A stretch of DNA of 34,654 nt from Bradyrhizobium sp. (GCF_004799445.1 NZ_SSNA01000130.1:1-34654), one strand, 5' to 3'. Shown: positions 16,771 through 25,773, numbered from the stretch's first letter. Notes: generated from the sequence alone by a model not told the origin. Program-made: numbers and translations.

Positions 16771-17448
16771 CTACTTCCTCTTCCTTGCCGGTGCCGGCTC
16801 CGGTGTCAGCGCCTGCGGATCGAAGCCGATATAGAAGACGTAGGATTCGCTGGTTGCACTGGGCGGCATCGAATAGGCCAGATCCTCCCCCACCAGGCTG
16901 AACGGAGTGCTGCTGTCCTCCGTCATCGACACCGCGGTCCGGTAGACCTTGGTGGCGATCATCTTCTCCTGGACGCCGGCCTGTACCACGGCGACACGAA
17001 TCGGGATTTCGACGGTCGCCGGACTTCCGGCGGGGCCGGCGATGACGCGACCCTGAATGCCGATCCGGGCGATAATCTGGCCGCTGGATCTCCTGCAGTC
17101 CCGCGCGGTCCGCGTGATGGTCGCCTGATAGCGCAGATCGCTTCCGACCGGCTGCTTGCCGGGCGCCGCCACGGCATAGGTGGAGGCGCCGGCGCGAATC
17201 TTGACGATCGGACAGTCCAGTTCGGCGCCATCGGCCGCCGGTGCCGCCTCGCCGACAGCCTGCGATTTCCTGCCAAACAACTGGTTGAACCTGTCGCCGA
17301 TCGTGGGCAGAGGTTCAGCCTCAGGCGGCGGAGTGCCCGCTCCGCTGCACCCGGACAGCAGCACCCCGGTAACGGCAAGCGCCATCGCGGCACGCCAACG
17401 GTCCGCCCGACCAGCACCGATCGCCTGCCTGATCAGCCTATGACGCAT
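16771..17448 (-). CDS. predicted lipoprotein of unknown function
   Basis: 225 residues if started at ATG 17448. A lipobox, VLLSGC with C34, ends an N-terminal hydrophobic segment (MALAVTGVLLSGC), so the mature protein should be lipid-anchored in the envelope. Beyond it are PEAEPLPTIGDRFNQLFGRK, then a beta-rich part (LDCPIVKIRAGASTYAV, LRYQATITRTARDC, GRVIAGPAGSPATVEIPIRVAVVQ). The two cysteines in LDCP and ARDC could form a disulfide. No named family recognised; it looks like a conserved lipoprotein of the Bradyrhizobiaceae. The reading frame continues upstream to 17679 but overlaps the acetyltransferase gene; an alternative start is ATG 17481. Convergent with the atp operon. Confidence 0.82.
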   Translation of the reverse strand: MRHRLIRQAIGAGRADRWRAAMALAVTGVLLSGCSGAGTPPPEAEPLPTIGDRFNQLFGRKSQAVGEAAPAADGAELDCPIVKIRAGASTYAVAAPGKQPVGSDLRYQATITRTARDCRRSSGQIIARIGIQGRVIAGPAGSPATVEIPIRVAVVQAGVQEKMIATKVYRTAVSMTEDSSTPFSLVGEDLAYSMPPSATSESYVFYIGFDPQALTPEPAPARKRK

Positions 17449-17573
17449 TGTCCAGATGTCCCCGAGAAGTCGTCCGCTCATTGGCCCGCCGTTGAAGGGC
17501 GCGCGCGCCGATGCGTTATACCAGCGCAATGGCGGCAAACCCAAGGCGCGTGTCATATTCTTGAAACCGAGGG

Positions 17574-18161
17574 TTAACCGCGAAAATCCTCGTGCAACAG
17601 GCCGAACAGCAGGTGGTCTTGCCAGACCCCGTTGATGCAGAGATAGCGCCGCGCCAGGCCCTCGCGGCTGAAGCCGCACTTTTCCAACACCCGGATCGAC
17701 GGCGCATTGGAGGGAATGCAGGCGGCTTCAATACGATGCAGATTGAGCTCGCCGAACAGCGAAGGCAACAGCACGCGCAACGCCGTCGTCGTATAGCCGC
17801 GATGGGCGTGCGGCTGACCGACCCAGTATCCGATCGTGCCGGCCTGAACGATGCCGCGGCGGACGTTCGCCAGCGTGACGCCGCCGATCATCGCACCATC
17901 GGATTCCCGGAACACGATGAACGGGTATGACCTGTCGGCGGCAATATCCTCGGCATAGCGGCGCAACCGCCGGCGGAAACCCGAACGGGTCAGATCGTCG
18001 GACGGCCAGATCGGCTCCCAGGGTGTCAAATAGTTCCGGCTGGTCTCGCGCAAATGCGACCATTGCAGAAAATCGGACATCTGTGGGGCGCGCAGCAGCA
18101 GTCCCTGGCCACGCGGAGCCAGCGCAGCCGGTCCGCTCGACGGCAAACGAAACAGGGCCAT
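17574..18161 (-). CDS. GNAT-family N-acetyltransferase (RimJ/RimL type)
   Basis: 195 residues of the Gcn5-related fold, RimJ/RimL branch, which transfers acetyl from acetyl-CoA to a protein N-terminus or small amine. Landmarks: LLLRAPQMSDFLQWSHLR (~21-38), LTPWEPIWPSDDLT, PFIVFRESDGAMIGGVTLANV (beta 2-3), GYWVGQPHAHRGYTTTALRVLLPSLF (acetyl-CoA loop, GRGxx-like H-R-G-Y), and LHRIEAACIPSNAPSIRVLEKCGFSREGLARRYL (C-terminal motif B). All are as expected. It follows the M16 peptidase gene on the same strand after 108 bp that holds palindromic repeat copy B. The target is unknown. Confidence 0.92.
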   Translation of the reverse strand: MALFRLPSSGPAALAPRGQGLLLRAPQMSDFLQWSHLRETSRNYLTPWEPIWPSDDLTRSGFRRRLRRYAEDIAADRSYPFIVFRESDGAMIGGVTLANVRRGIVQAGTIGYWVGQPHAHRGYTTTALRVLLPSLFGELNLHRIEAACIPSNAPSIRVLEKCGFSREGLARRYLCINGVWQDHLLFGLLHEDFRG

Positions 18162-18189
18162 GGGTGAAACTCCCCCGATGCTTCAACCT

Positions 18190-18239
18190 AGAGCATGATC
18201 CGGAAAAGTGGCAACCGGCCTTCCGAAAAGATCATGCCC
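18190..18239 (+). repeat. short palindromic intergenic repeat, copy B
   Basis: Outer arms GCATGATC / GATCATGC (18193-18200, 18230-18237) and inner arms CGGAA / TTCCG (18201-18205, 18221-18225) around an AAAGTGGCAACCGG centre. Same outline as copies A and C. It lies between the M16 peptidase stop and the acetyltransferase start. Confidence 0.8.
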
Positions 18240-18269
18240 GAACAAGGATATGAAATCGCGTAACGACGT

Positions 18270-19559
18270 TCAATGAAGGCGCGCCTTGGCCTTCGATTTG
18301 GTCAATCCTTCCGCAAAAGCAACCGCCGTGTCCAGCCCTCTTCCGCTACCAAGCGCCACGACCGCCGGACGGCTGCGCGACAACAGGCCGCGCGCGGCAT
18401 TCCGCGTCGATTCCACGCTGACGGCATCGATCCTGGCCACCAGCTCTTCCACCGTCAGCGGGCGCCCGTAGGCCAGCACGTGGCGCGCCAGCTGTTCGGC
18501 GCGGGAGCTGCAGCTCTCGAGCGCCATCAGGAGCCCGGCTTTCATCTGCGCCTTGGCGCGCGCGATCTCGGCCTCGGTCAATGTCTCCACGGCATCGTTG
18601 ATGACGTCGACGATCACTTCCATCATCTCCGGCGCATCGCCCGGGTCGGTGCCGGTATAGAGCCCGAAAAAGCCGGTGTCGGTATAGGGCGCGTGGAAGG
18701 TGTAGATCGAGTAGCACAGCCCGCGCTTTTCGCGCACTTCCTGGAACAGGCGCGACGACATCCCGCCGCCGAGCGTGTTGGCAAACACCTGCAAGGAGAA
18801 CAGCGACAGGTCGGTCTGCGGCACTCCCTCGAGCGCCAGCGTCAGATGCGCCTGCTCGAGGTCGCGATGCACCACGCGGGAGCCGCCCTTGCCGAACATC
18901 GCGGTTTGCGGCTTTGGCGCGGCGACGCCGTCGAAGCTCGCGAATCGCTCCGCCACTTCCTCGACCACCCGCTTGTGATCGACCGCACCGGCGGCGGCAA
19001 CCACCATGTCGGGGCCGCGATAATGCGTCGAAAGGTAGCCCCGCAGCGTATCGCGGTTGAAGCCTTTCAGGGTCTTTGCCGTTCCCAGCAACGAACGTCC
19101 CATCGGCTGGTCCGGGTAGCACAGCTCGTTGAGATGCTCGAACACCACGTCGTCAGGCGTATCCTGCGCGGCGCCGATCTCCTGCACGATCACGCCCTTT
19201 TCGCGCTCCAGCTCATCCGGCACGAACGACGGATTGGTGAGAATGTCCGAGAGCACGTCGAGCGCCAGCGGAACGTCCGCCTTCATGACGCGGGCATAAT
19301 ACGCCGTGGTCTCGGTCGAGGTGCCGGCATTGAGATCACCGCCGACCGCCTCGATTTCCTCGACGATTTCGCGCGACGAGCGCCGCGTAGTGCCTTTGAA
19401 GGCCATGTGTTCGAGCAGGTGCGAGATGCCGTGCTCATTGGGCTTTTCGTCGCGGCCACCGACGCCGGCCCACACCCCGAGCGCCGCGGTCTCGAGATGC
19501 GGCATGGTATCGGTGATGACGGTGAGGCCGGAGGGAAGCTTGGTGACATCGACGCTCAT
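18270..19559 (-). CDS. M16-family zinc metallopeptidase (processing-peptidase-like)
   Basis: 429 residues, the single-unit size of bacterial M16B peptidases related to the mitochondrial processing peptidase. The inverted zinc motif HxxEH is present as HLLEH (47-51) in GISHLLEHMAFKGT; the third ligand lies in the glutamate-rich FVPDELEREKGVIVQEI segment. The C-terminal M16 half has LGGGMSSRLFQEVREKRGLCYSIYTF, which is diagnostic. No signal peptide, so it is probably cytoplasmic or periplasmic by another route. Its ATG overlaps the thrC TGA by four bases (ATGA), giving the thrC-M16 pair conserved across alphaproteobacteria. Substrates of this family member are unproved. Confidence 0.94.
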   Translation of the reverse strand: MSVDVTKLPSGLTVITDTMPHLETAALGVWAGVGGRDEKPNEHGISHLLEHMAFKGTTRRSSREIVEEIEAVGGDLNAGTSTETTAYYARVMKADVPLALDVLSDILTNPSFVPDELEREKGVIVQEIGAAQDTPDDVVFEHLNELCYPDQPMGRSLLGTAKTLKGFNRDTLRGYLSTHYRGPDMVVAAAGAVDHKRVVEEVAERFASFDGVAAPKPQTAMFGKGGSRVVHRDLEQAHLTLALEGVPQTDLSLFSLQVFANTLGGGMSSRLFQEVREKRGLCYSIYTFHAPYTDTGFFGLYTGTDPGDAPEMMEVIVDVINDAVETLTEAEIARAKAQMKAGLLMALESCSSRAEQLARHVLAYGRPLTVEELVARIDAVSVESTRNAARGLLSRSRPAVVALGSGRGLDTAVAFAEGLTKSKAKARLH

Positions 19560-20974
19560 CCGGCAACTCCTTGCTTCGCGGCACGGCTGACCGACAGCAC
19601 GAACTGCGCGACTTCGACCTGATCGTTCTTCACGACTTTGATGTGCTCGGACCTGGTCATCAAACCCTCAAGCCAGGGCGGCAGTTCCGGCCGCACCCCG
19701 CAGGCCGCTTCCACCGCCTCGGGAAATTTCGCGGCATGGGCGGTCGACAGCACGATGTTGGGAATCTTCGAATCCGGTGTGTCGCGGTCCGCCACCGCCA
19801 GCGCCACCGCGGTATGCGGATCGACCAGATCGCCGGCCTCGCGCCAGATGGCGCGGATGGCCGCGCTGGTTTCGGTCTCATCGGCGCGTCCGGCGTCGAA
19901 CTCTTCGCGGATGGCGGCCAGCACCGCGTCGGGCAGCACGAAACGCCCGGATTGCTTCAGCGACGCCATCAGCCTGCGGACGGTTGCCGCATCGCGGCCA
20001 CTCGCCTCGAACAGCAGCCGTTCGAAATTCGACGAGACCTGAATATCCATTGATGGTGAGGTCGACGCGTGAACCTCACGCACTTCGTAGATGCCGGTCT
20101 TGAGGGTGCGCGGCAGGATATCGTTGACGTTGGCGGCGATCCGCAGCCACCTGACCGGCAGGCCCATGCGCTTGGCGACGAGGCCCGCGAAGATGTCGCC
20201 GAAATTTCCGGTCGGCACGGTGAAATCCACCGCTCGCGCCGGCGCCCCGAGCGCCACCGCCGAGGTGAAATAATACACCACCTGCGCCACGATCCGCGCC
20301 CAGTTGATCGAATTGACCCCGGACAGCGCCACCGCATCGCGAAAATGGTGATCGTTGAACAGCCCCTTCACGATCGCCTGGCAATCATCGAACGTGCCCT
20401 CGACAGCGAGCGCGTGAACATTGCCGGCGCCGCTTGTGGTCATCATCCTGCGCTGCACGTCGGAGATTCGGCCGTGCGGGAACAGCACGATCAGATCGAC
20501 ATTGTCGAGGCCGGCAAACGCGTCGACCGCGGCACCGCCGGTATCGCCCGAGGTTGCGACCACGATGGTGGTGCGCTGCGCCCGCTTCGCCAGCACGTGA
20601 TCCATCAGCCGCGAGATCAGCTGCATCGCGACGTCCTTGAACGCCAGCGTCGGGCCGTGAAACAGCTCGAGCAGGAATTGATTGGGACCGATCTGATCGA
20701 GCGGAACCACCGCGGGGTGACGGAACGTGGCGTAGGCCTCGTTCGCCATGCGGCCGAGATCGGCGTCGGAAATCTCGTTGCCGACAAACGGGCTGATCAC
20801 GTCGACCACGACTTCCCAATAGGGCCGGCCGGAAAATCCCGCGATGGTTTGGGGTGAAAGCTGCGGCCAGGCTTCCGGCACGTAAAGACCGCCGTCCCGG
20901 GCGAGCCCGGTCAGCATGACGTCGCAGAAACCTAGCACGGGGGCCTCCCCCCGGGTCGAAATGTACCGCGTCAA
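19556..20974 (-). CDS. thrC: threonine synthase
   Basis: 472-residue PLP enzyme that converts O-phosphohomoserine to threonine. It begins (M)TRYISTRGEAPVLGFCDVMLTGLARDGGLYVPE, the class 2 ThrC start. PLP lysine K113 lies in GPTLAFKDVAMQLISR; SGDTGGAAVDAF holds the phosphate loop; GNFGDIFAG and SSNFERLLFE are further family marks. TTG at 20974 is chosen as the start because GGAGG lies a few nt upstream and the protein then begins as in homologues; the frame extends to 21154 with implausible sequence. The leader contains a 19-bp palindrome (21032-21050) and AT-rich TATTAT elements. First gene of the thrC-M16 unit. Confidence 0.95.
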   Translation of the reverse strand: MTRYISTRGEAPVLGFCDVMLTGLARDGGLYVPEAWPQLSPQTIAGFSGRPYWEVVVDVISPFVGNEISDADLGRMANEAYATFRHPAVVPLDQIGPNQFLLELFHGPTLAFKDVAMQLISRLMDHVLAKRAQRTTIVVATSGDTGGAAVDAFAGLDNVDLIVLFPHGRISDVQRRMMTTSGAGNVHALAVEGTFDDCQAIVKGLFNDHHFRDAVALSGVNSINWARIVAQVVYYFTSAVALGAPARAVDFTVPTGNFGDIFAGLVAKRMGLPVRWLRIAANVNDILPRTLKTGIYEVREVHASTSPSMDIQVSSNFERLLFEASGRDAATVRRLMASLKQSGRFVLPDAVLAAIREEFDAGRADETETSAAIRAIWREAGDLVDPHTAVALAVADRDTPDSKIPNIVLSTAHAAKFPEAVEAACGVRPELPPWLEGLMTRSEHIKVVKNDQVEVAQFVLSVSRAAKQGVAG

Positions 20975-21013
20975 ACCGCCCTCCAAAGGCCCTGACTTTT
21001 CGCCAAGCCTTTG

Positions 21014-21050
21014 ATAATAATCGATAATATTACTTTGCCGGCGGCAAAGT
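21014..21050 (-). promoter_or_regulatory. thrC leader: 19-bp palindrome and AT-rich promoter-like stretch
   Basis: ACTTTGCCG (21032-21040) and its exact complement (21042-21050) around one base form an operator-like dyad. Just downstream on the minus strand, two TATTAT hexamers (21029-21024, 21019-21014) could serve as the -10. The thrC start is 39 nt further on. The cognate regulator is unknown. Confidence 0.5.
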
Positions 21051-21181
21051 CGCGCGGCACCATAAAGCGTTTTCGCCAGAAGGGGAAATGCCGGAATTGC
21101 GAAACATCCGGTCGCGGGGGAGCTCCGCAATGCGGCTTGGTCCGCCCCAGCCATGCCTGCCGCGCCACCGGCCGGCCCTGG

Positions 21182-22423
21182 TCAGTGGCCGCCCACATCC
21201 ACATCGATATTGGCCGCCCGCAGCGCGGCGACGGTTGACGCAAGATGAGACCGGTCCCTGGTCTCGATCACCACTTCGAGCAGCACCGCCTTGGCCGGCA
21301 GATCGGTGAAGATGCGCTGATGGGATACCTCGACGATGTTGGCGCCGCTCTTGCTCAGGGCGGTCAGCACCGTGGCGAGCTGACCGGGCCGGTCCACGAT
21401 GTCGAACCTCAGTCGCGACAAGCGGCCCTCCCTCGCGAGCTGACGGGTCAGCACGCTGGATAGCAGCCGGGTGTCGATATTGCCGCCGCTCAGCACCAGG
21501 CCGAGCGAGCGACCCTCGAAACGGCCTTCGTCGGCGAGCACGGCCGCCAGCGCGGCAGCGCCCGCACCTTCCGTGACGGTCTTCTCGATCTTGATGAGAA
21601 GGCTGAGCGCTTGCTCGATCTCTGTTTCGGTGACGAGCACGATGTCATCGACCAGCGCGCGCACGATCCCGGAAGTGATCGCGCCGGGCGCCTTGACCGC
21701 GATGCCTTCGGCCAGCGTGTCACCCCGCATCGGAAGCTGCTGCCCCTTGATGAGGTTATACATGGACGGATAGAGAGCCGCCTGCACGCCGATGATCTCG
21801 ATGCCGGGTTTAAGCGTCTTGGCGGCGACGGCGATGCCGGAAATCAGGCCGCCTCCCCCGATCGGCACAAGCAGAACCTCGAGGTCGGGCACTGCGGCGA
21901 GCATCTCGAGCGCGATGGTGCCCTGGCCGGCGATGACCAGGGGATCGTCGTAGGGATGGATGAAGGTCAACCGTTCCTTGCGGCCATGGTCCACGGCCAG
22001 ACCGGCGGCTTCCTCCAGCGTTGCTCCGGCTTCGATCACAGTCGCGCCGTGCCGGCGTGTGTTCTCGATCTTCACGGTTGGGGTCCCCACCGGCACGAAA
22101 ATGGTCGCCGGTATCGAGAGGCGGGCCGCGTGATGGGCCACGCCCTGCGCGTGGTTGCCGGCCGACGCCGCGATCACGCCTTGACGCCGTTCATCGGCGG
22201 ACAGGGCTGACAGCCGGTTGAGCGCGCCGCGCTCCTTGAAACTCGCCGTGAATTGCAGGTTTTCGAATTTGAGCCATACGCTTGCACCGGTGATGTCGGA
22301 CAGCGTGCGGCTGCACTCGAAGCTCGTCCGCTTCACGAATCCGGCAAGCACGGAGGCCGCCGCCTCGATGTCGCCGAGACTGACCGGCAAGCGCGCAAGA
22401 GAGGCAATCAGCGTGTCACTCAT
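21182..22423 (-). CDS. ilvA: threonine ammonia-lyase (threonine dehydratase)
   Basis: 413-residue fold-type II PLP enzyme that deaminates threonine to 2-oxobutyrate, the entry to isoleucine synthesis. K63 in TASFKERGALNRL is the Schiff-base lysine; SAGNHAQGVAHHA is the substrate loop; PIGGGGLISGIA is the glycine-rich phosphate loop. A single ACT domain (~335-405: FDIVDRPGQLATVLTALSKSGANIVEVSHQR) gives allosteric control. This single-ACT form is shorter than E. coli IlvA (514 residues, two ACT-like domains) and is often annotated as catabolic or simply threonine ammonia-lyase. ATG at 22423 is used; 22 more upstream residues in frame look non-coding. It is divergent from luxR and 207 bp upstream of thrC on the same strand. 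Confidence 0.93.
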   Translation of the reverse strand: MSDTLIASLARLPVSLGDIEAAASVLAGFVKRTSFECSRTLSDITGASVWLKFENLQFTASFKERGALNRLSALSADERRQGVIAASAGNHAQGVAHHAARLSIPATIFVPVGTPTVKIENTRRHGATVIEAGATLEEAAGLAVDHGRKERLTFIHPYDDPLVIAGQGTIALEMLAAVPDLEVLLVPIGGGGLISGIAVAAKTLKPGIEIIGVQAALYPSMYNLIKGQQLPMRGDTLAEGIAVKAPGAITSGIVRALVDDIVLVTETEIEQALSLLIKIEKTVTEGAGAAALAAVLADEGRFEGRSLGLVLSGGNIDTRLLSSVLTRQLAREGRLSRLRFDIVDRPGQLATVLTALSKSGANIVEVSHQRIFTDLPAKAVLLEVVIETRDRSHLASTVAALRAANIDVDVGGH

Positions 22424-22746
22424 CGTCGTCAAATCCCTGCTGGCTGTTCGTTGGCGCGGGAGGCGTTCAACATCGGTTGCCGCAAGCATGCTTCGTTTGG
22501 CGGCGTGGGAGCGCCTGTTGTATCAGTCGTACCCAGTAGCGCGCGTCGATCAAGTACCGTTCAGCGCCCCGGGATCGGGTTCGCAGCGGTCGCGGCCTGA
22601 TGCCCATCCCAGGCCGTACCGCCGGGCCCGCTCCCGCCAATGCGGGAAACTAACCGGCCGCCGAATCCATGTGCGGACTTGCCATCTTTAATTGACGGAG
22701 GCGCGGCCAGGTTGCAATCTTCCGTGCGGGACCCCGGGGACGGTGG
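22424..22746. promoter_or_regulatory. divergent intergenic region ilvA / luxR
   Basis: 323 bp without a supported gene. It has a small hairpin TCCCGC-CAAT-GCGGGA (22632-22647) and a TTGACG -35-like element (22692-22697) 50 bp before the luxR ATG, with only a weak -10 (CAATCT, 22715-22720). No second dyad like the one before luxI was seen. Confidence 0.45.
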
Positions 22747-23472
22747 ATGGCGGACGTTGCCCAACAATGGGGAAGGCGAGCTCTCGATTTTGTCGATGCG
22801 GTCGAGCGGCTGAGCGCGCCCGGCGTCATTCAGCTGTTTGAAGCCGAAATCAAGGCTTGCGGATTTCACGCCTACATCATGGCCGGTCTGCCGTCGCCCG
22901 GGACATCGCTTTCCGATCTGACCGTTGCCAATGGCTGGCCGCCGGAGTGGTTCGAGCTTTATACGCGCGAAAATTTCAGTGTGATGGACCCGGTCCCCAA
23001 ATATGGCGCCTCGACGCTCCAGCCGTTCGAATGGTCCGAGGCGCATTACGACAAGGAAAGCAATCCGGCCGCCCACCTTGTGATGACCCGCGCCGCCGAG
23101 TTCCGGCTGATGGAGGGATATTGCATTCCGCTTCACTACGACGAGGGCGGCGCGGTCATCAGCATGGCCACCGAGCAGCTGAATATTGATCCCGTCGCCA
23201 AGAGCGCGCTGCAACTCATCGGGGTCTACGCCCACAACCGCATTCGATCGCTTGGTCGGCCCACCTCGGAGCGCGCCCTGTTGACGGCCCGCGAACGCGA
23301 AGTCCTGCGCTGGGCAGCCGACGGAAAGACCTCGTGGGAGGTCTCGGTCATTCTCAGGATTTCCGAGCGTACCGTGAAATTCCACCTGATCCAGGCATCA
23401 CGCAAACTGAACGCCGTCAATCGAACGTCGGCCGTCGCCAAAGCCCTGGCCCGGGGCCTGATCAAGCTTTGA
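22747..23472 (+). CDS. LuxR-family acyl-HSL-type quorum-sensing regulator
   Basis: 241 residues, the normal length for autoinducer-binding LuxR proteins. The N-terminal domain (~15-165) has all the usual signal-pocket residues: W68, Y72, D81, P82, W96 and G124 (in PEWFELY, MDPVPKY, FEWSE, MEGYCIP). The C-terminal GerE helix-turn-helix (~175-241) reads LLTAREREVLRWAADGKTSWEVSVIL, RISERTVKFHL. It should bind the signal made by the adjacent LuxI and act at the dyad immediately after its own stop codon (23474-23489). Resembles BjaR/RpaR/BraR of this family, which pair with CoA-dependent LuxI enzymes; I cannot rank the three without alignment. The start ATG has GGACGGTGG ahead of it. Divergent from ilvA. 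Confidence 0.95.
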   Translation: MADVAQQWGRRALDFVDAVERLSAPGVIQLFEAEIKACGFHAYIMAGLPSPGTSLSDLTVANGWPPEWFELYTRENFSVMDPVPKYGASTLQPFEWSEAHYDKESNPAAHLVMTRAAEFRLMEGYCIPLHYDEGGAVISMATEQLNIDPVAKSALQLIGVYAHNRIRSLGRPTSERALLTAREREVLRWAADGKTSWEVSVILRISERTVKFHLIQASRKLNAVNRTSAVAKALARGLIKL

Positions 23473-24213
<741 letters not shown>

Positions 24214-24232
24214 CGGCCTCGAGGAGATTTCA

Positions 24233-24406
24233 ATGTTTCGGGAAAACAGGGCCAGAGCGCTGGTTGAAACAATCGACGACGCGATCGAGCAGGCGGAAGA
24301 TCTTGGATTGCCCTTTGTTGCCGGCATCCTGATGATGGCGCGCCTGGAGGCCGTTCAAACGGAAGTCGCCACGTTTGCCATGCGCAGCAGCGACCAGCAT
24401 CACTGA
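24233..24406 (+). CDS. 57-residue protein downstream of luxI, function unknown
   Basis: ATG at 24233 with GAGGAG (24221-24226) six bases upstream, TGA at 24404. Starts 19 nt after the luxI stop, so almost surely co-transcribed and under the same quorum control. The product begins MFRENRARALVETIDDAIEQ and has two likely amphipathic helices: ALVETIDDAIEQAEDLGLP and VAGILMMARLEAVQTEVATF. It is acidic in the first helix, with no cysteine, no membrane segment and no DNA-binding motif. Rhizobium leguminosarum encodes CinS, a 67-residue protein coupled to cinI that acts as an anti-repressor; position and size are alike here, but I see no provable sequence homology. Strong ribosome binding site and in-frame helical pattern make it a real gene in my view. 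Confidence 0.7.
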   Translation: MFRENRARALVETIDDAIEQAEDLGLPFVAGILMMARLEAVQTEVATFAMRSSDQHH

Positions 24407-24476
24407 CGGCCGAGACCCGCAGATCCGAACCAGGATCGATCGGCCCTCGGATGGCAAGCGATGCTTCGGAACAAGC

Positions 24477-25256
24477 TTACCTGTCCGGCTTCCCGAGCTG
24501 AGATTCGTGCCCCTGGGCGCGCAGCCAAATCCCGAAGGCGATGACCACGGCGCCCGCCAGCGCAAACCAGGTGAGCGCGTATTGCAGGTGATCGTCCTTG
24601 AGATGCACCTCGAGCGGCCCCGGCTTCGGAATGCCGCTGGCAGGCACCGGCTGCTCCAGGTCGAGGTAGAACGGCGCGACCTCGCCCCAGCCGAGGGTTC
24701 GCGCCATCGCGAGATGATCCCGGGTGAACCACAGACGTTTGGCGATGTTTTCGGCCGGGGTCAGTGCGCCCGCCGTCTCGGGAAAGCGGATGTAGCCGGT
24801 CAGCGTTACCGGCTCGCCGGCGACGAGCCGGGTCACCGCGCGATCCTGCTGGCTGCGATCCTGCATCGTGTTCTGCACGAAGCCGGTGTTGATCACGATG
24901 GTCTCGCCGGTCGGCAGCCGCGCCGGCATGAAGGCCCAGGTGCCAGGGCCTGAAATATCCTCGCGCACGGCCGAACCGGAACTGTAGACCATTGCGTCCG
25001 GCGCGGGCTGATAGGTCGCGGCAAAGCGCACGCGGCGAAATTCATCCCCTTGCGGCGAGAGCGTGCCCCACTGCGCGGGCAACGGCAGCGATCCGGGCGT
25101 GGCGGCAAGCCGCTCGGTCAGGGCCGCGATCAAGGCATGCTTCTCGACCCGGCGCTGCAACTGCCACACCCCTAGGCCTGTCAACAGCGTCACCATCACC
25201 AGGGTGAATACACCAAAGCCACAGCCACGGCGTCGCCGTCCCGCCGCCGCGATCAT
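24477..25256 (-). CDS. SURF1-family cytochrome oxidase assembly protein
   Basis: 259 residues with the SURF1/Shy1 plan: an N-terminal membrane helix (~13-31, GFGVFTLVMVTLLTGLGVWQLQRR, where GVWQLQRR is the family hallmark), a periplasmic domain, and a C-terminal helix (YALTWFALAGAVVIAFGIWLRAQG). In the middle are RRVRFAATYQ, VINTGFVQ (G-W-V/F motif) and GYIRFPETAG. Surf1 helps insert heme a into subunit I of aa3 oxidases. ATG at 25256 overlaps the DUF983 TGA by four bases (ATGA). It is the last gene of the cox-side minus-strand run and converges with the luxI-linked small ORF (70 bp). Confidence 0.93.
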   Translation of the reverse strand: MIAAAGRRRRGCGFGVFTLVMVTLLTGLGVWQLQRRVEKHALIAALTERLAATPGSLPLPAQWGTLSPQGDEFRRVRFAATYQPAPDAMVYSSGSAVREDISGPGTWAFMPARLPTGETIVINTGFVQNTMQDRSQQDRAVTRLVAGEPVTLTGYIRFPETAGALTPAENIAKRLWFTRDHLAMARTLGWGEVAPFYLDLEQPVPASGIPKPGPLEVHLKDDHLQYALTWFALAGAVVIAFGIWLRAQGHESQLGKPDR

Positions 25257-25642
25257 TTCGGCTCGCGGTCGATCAACCGGCCAGGTGCTGCCTTGTGGTG
25301 GTACTGGAGTGCAATCAGAAGCGCCTTCATCGCGCGCAGCGGCAACAGCGTGGTCGCAAGAATCAGCGGCAGCCAAAATACCGCGTGCAGCCAGAACGGC
25401 GGCTGATACTTGACCTCAACGATCAGCGCGCAGCCGACGACGATGGCGCCGGCAATCATGATGATAAAGATCGCAGGCCCGTCGCCGGTATCGATAAAGG
25501 CGAAGTCGAGCCCACAGGCTTCACATCTCGGCCGCAGATTGAGAAAGCCCGCGTAGAGCTTTCCGTTGCCGCAGCGCGGACATCTGCAGGCGAGCCCGCG
25601 CAGCGCGCTCTGGGTCACCGTCGGTAGGGTCTGGTCCGGCAT
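25253..25642 (-). CDS. DUF983 zinc-ribbon membrane protein
   Basis: 129 residues. An N-terminal zinc ribbon is formed by C21-P-R-C24 and C40-E-A-C43, then two membrane helices (AIFIIMIAGAIVVGCALIVEV and LHAVFWLPLILATTLLPLRAMKALLIALQY). DUF983 proteins are nearly always coded between coxC and surf1 in alphaproteobacteria and are presumed oxidase-assembly helpers; the function is unproved. Its start overlaps a small palindrome upstream (25652-25668), and a terminator-like hairpin separates it from coxC. Translationally coupled to surf1. Confidence 0.9.
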   Translation of the reverse strand: MPDQTLPTVTQSALRGLACRCPRCGNGKLYAGFLNLRPRCEACGLDFAFIDTGDGPAIFIIMIAGAIVVGCALIVEVKYQPPFWLHAVFWLPLILATTLLPLRAMKALLIALQYHHKAAPGRLIDREPK

Positions 25643-25651
25643 GCGATGGCC

Positions 25652-25668
25652 TTTCGCGTATCGCGAAA
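25652..25668. repeat. palindrome directly upstream of the DUF983 start
   Basis: TTTCGCG (25652-25658) and its complement CGCGAAA (25662-25668) with a 3-nt centre, ending 9 nt before the DUF983 ATG (minus strand). A regulator site or RNA hairpin is possible. Confidence 0.5.
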
Positions 25669-25693
25669 CAAAAGGGCGGCCTGGCGGCCGCCC
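25666..25693 (-). terminator. intrinsic terminator after coxC
   Basis: On the minus strand an 8-bp GC stem (25693-25686 with 25681-25674), 4-nt loop and TTTTGTTT. It stands 81 nt after the coxC stop and would end most cox transcripts before DUF983-surf1. Confidence 0.7.
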
Positions 25694-25710
25694 CCTTGTA
25701 GCACAGTAGC

Positions 25711-25757
25711 GAGCGCGATCAGCAAAAGTGCAAGCCGGTCTTTCGCCCGATCGCGTT
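25711..25757 (+). repeat. short palindromic intergenic repeat, copy C
   Basis: Arms CGCGATC / GATCGCG (25714-25720, 25749-25755) around a centre with CAAAAGTGCAAGCCGG. Closely similar to copy A at 11133-11181. Between the coxC stop and the terminator. Confidence 0.75.
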
Positions 25758-25773
25758 CAAAAAACCGGGAGGA

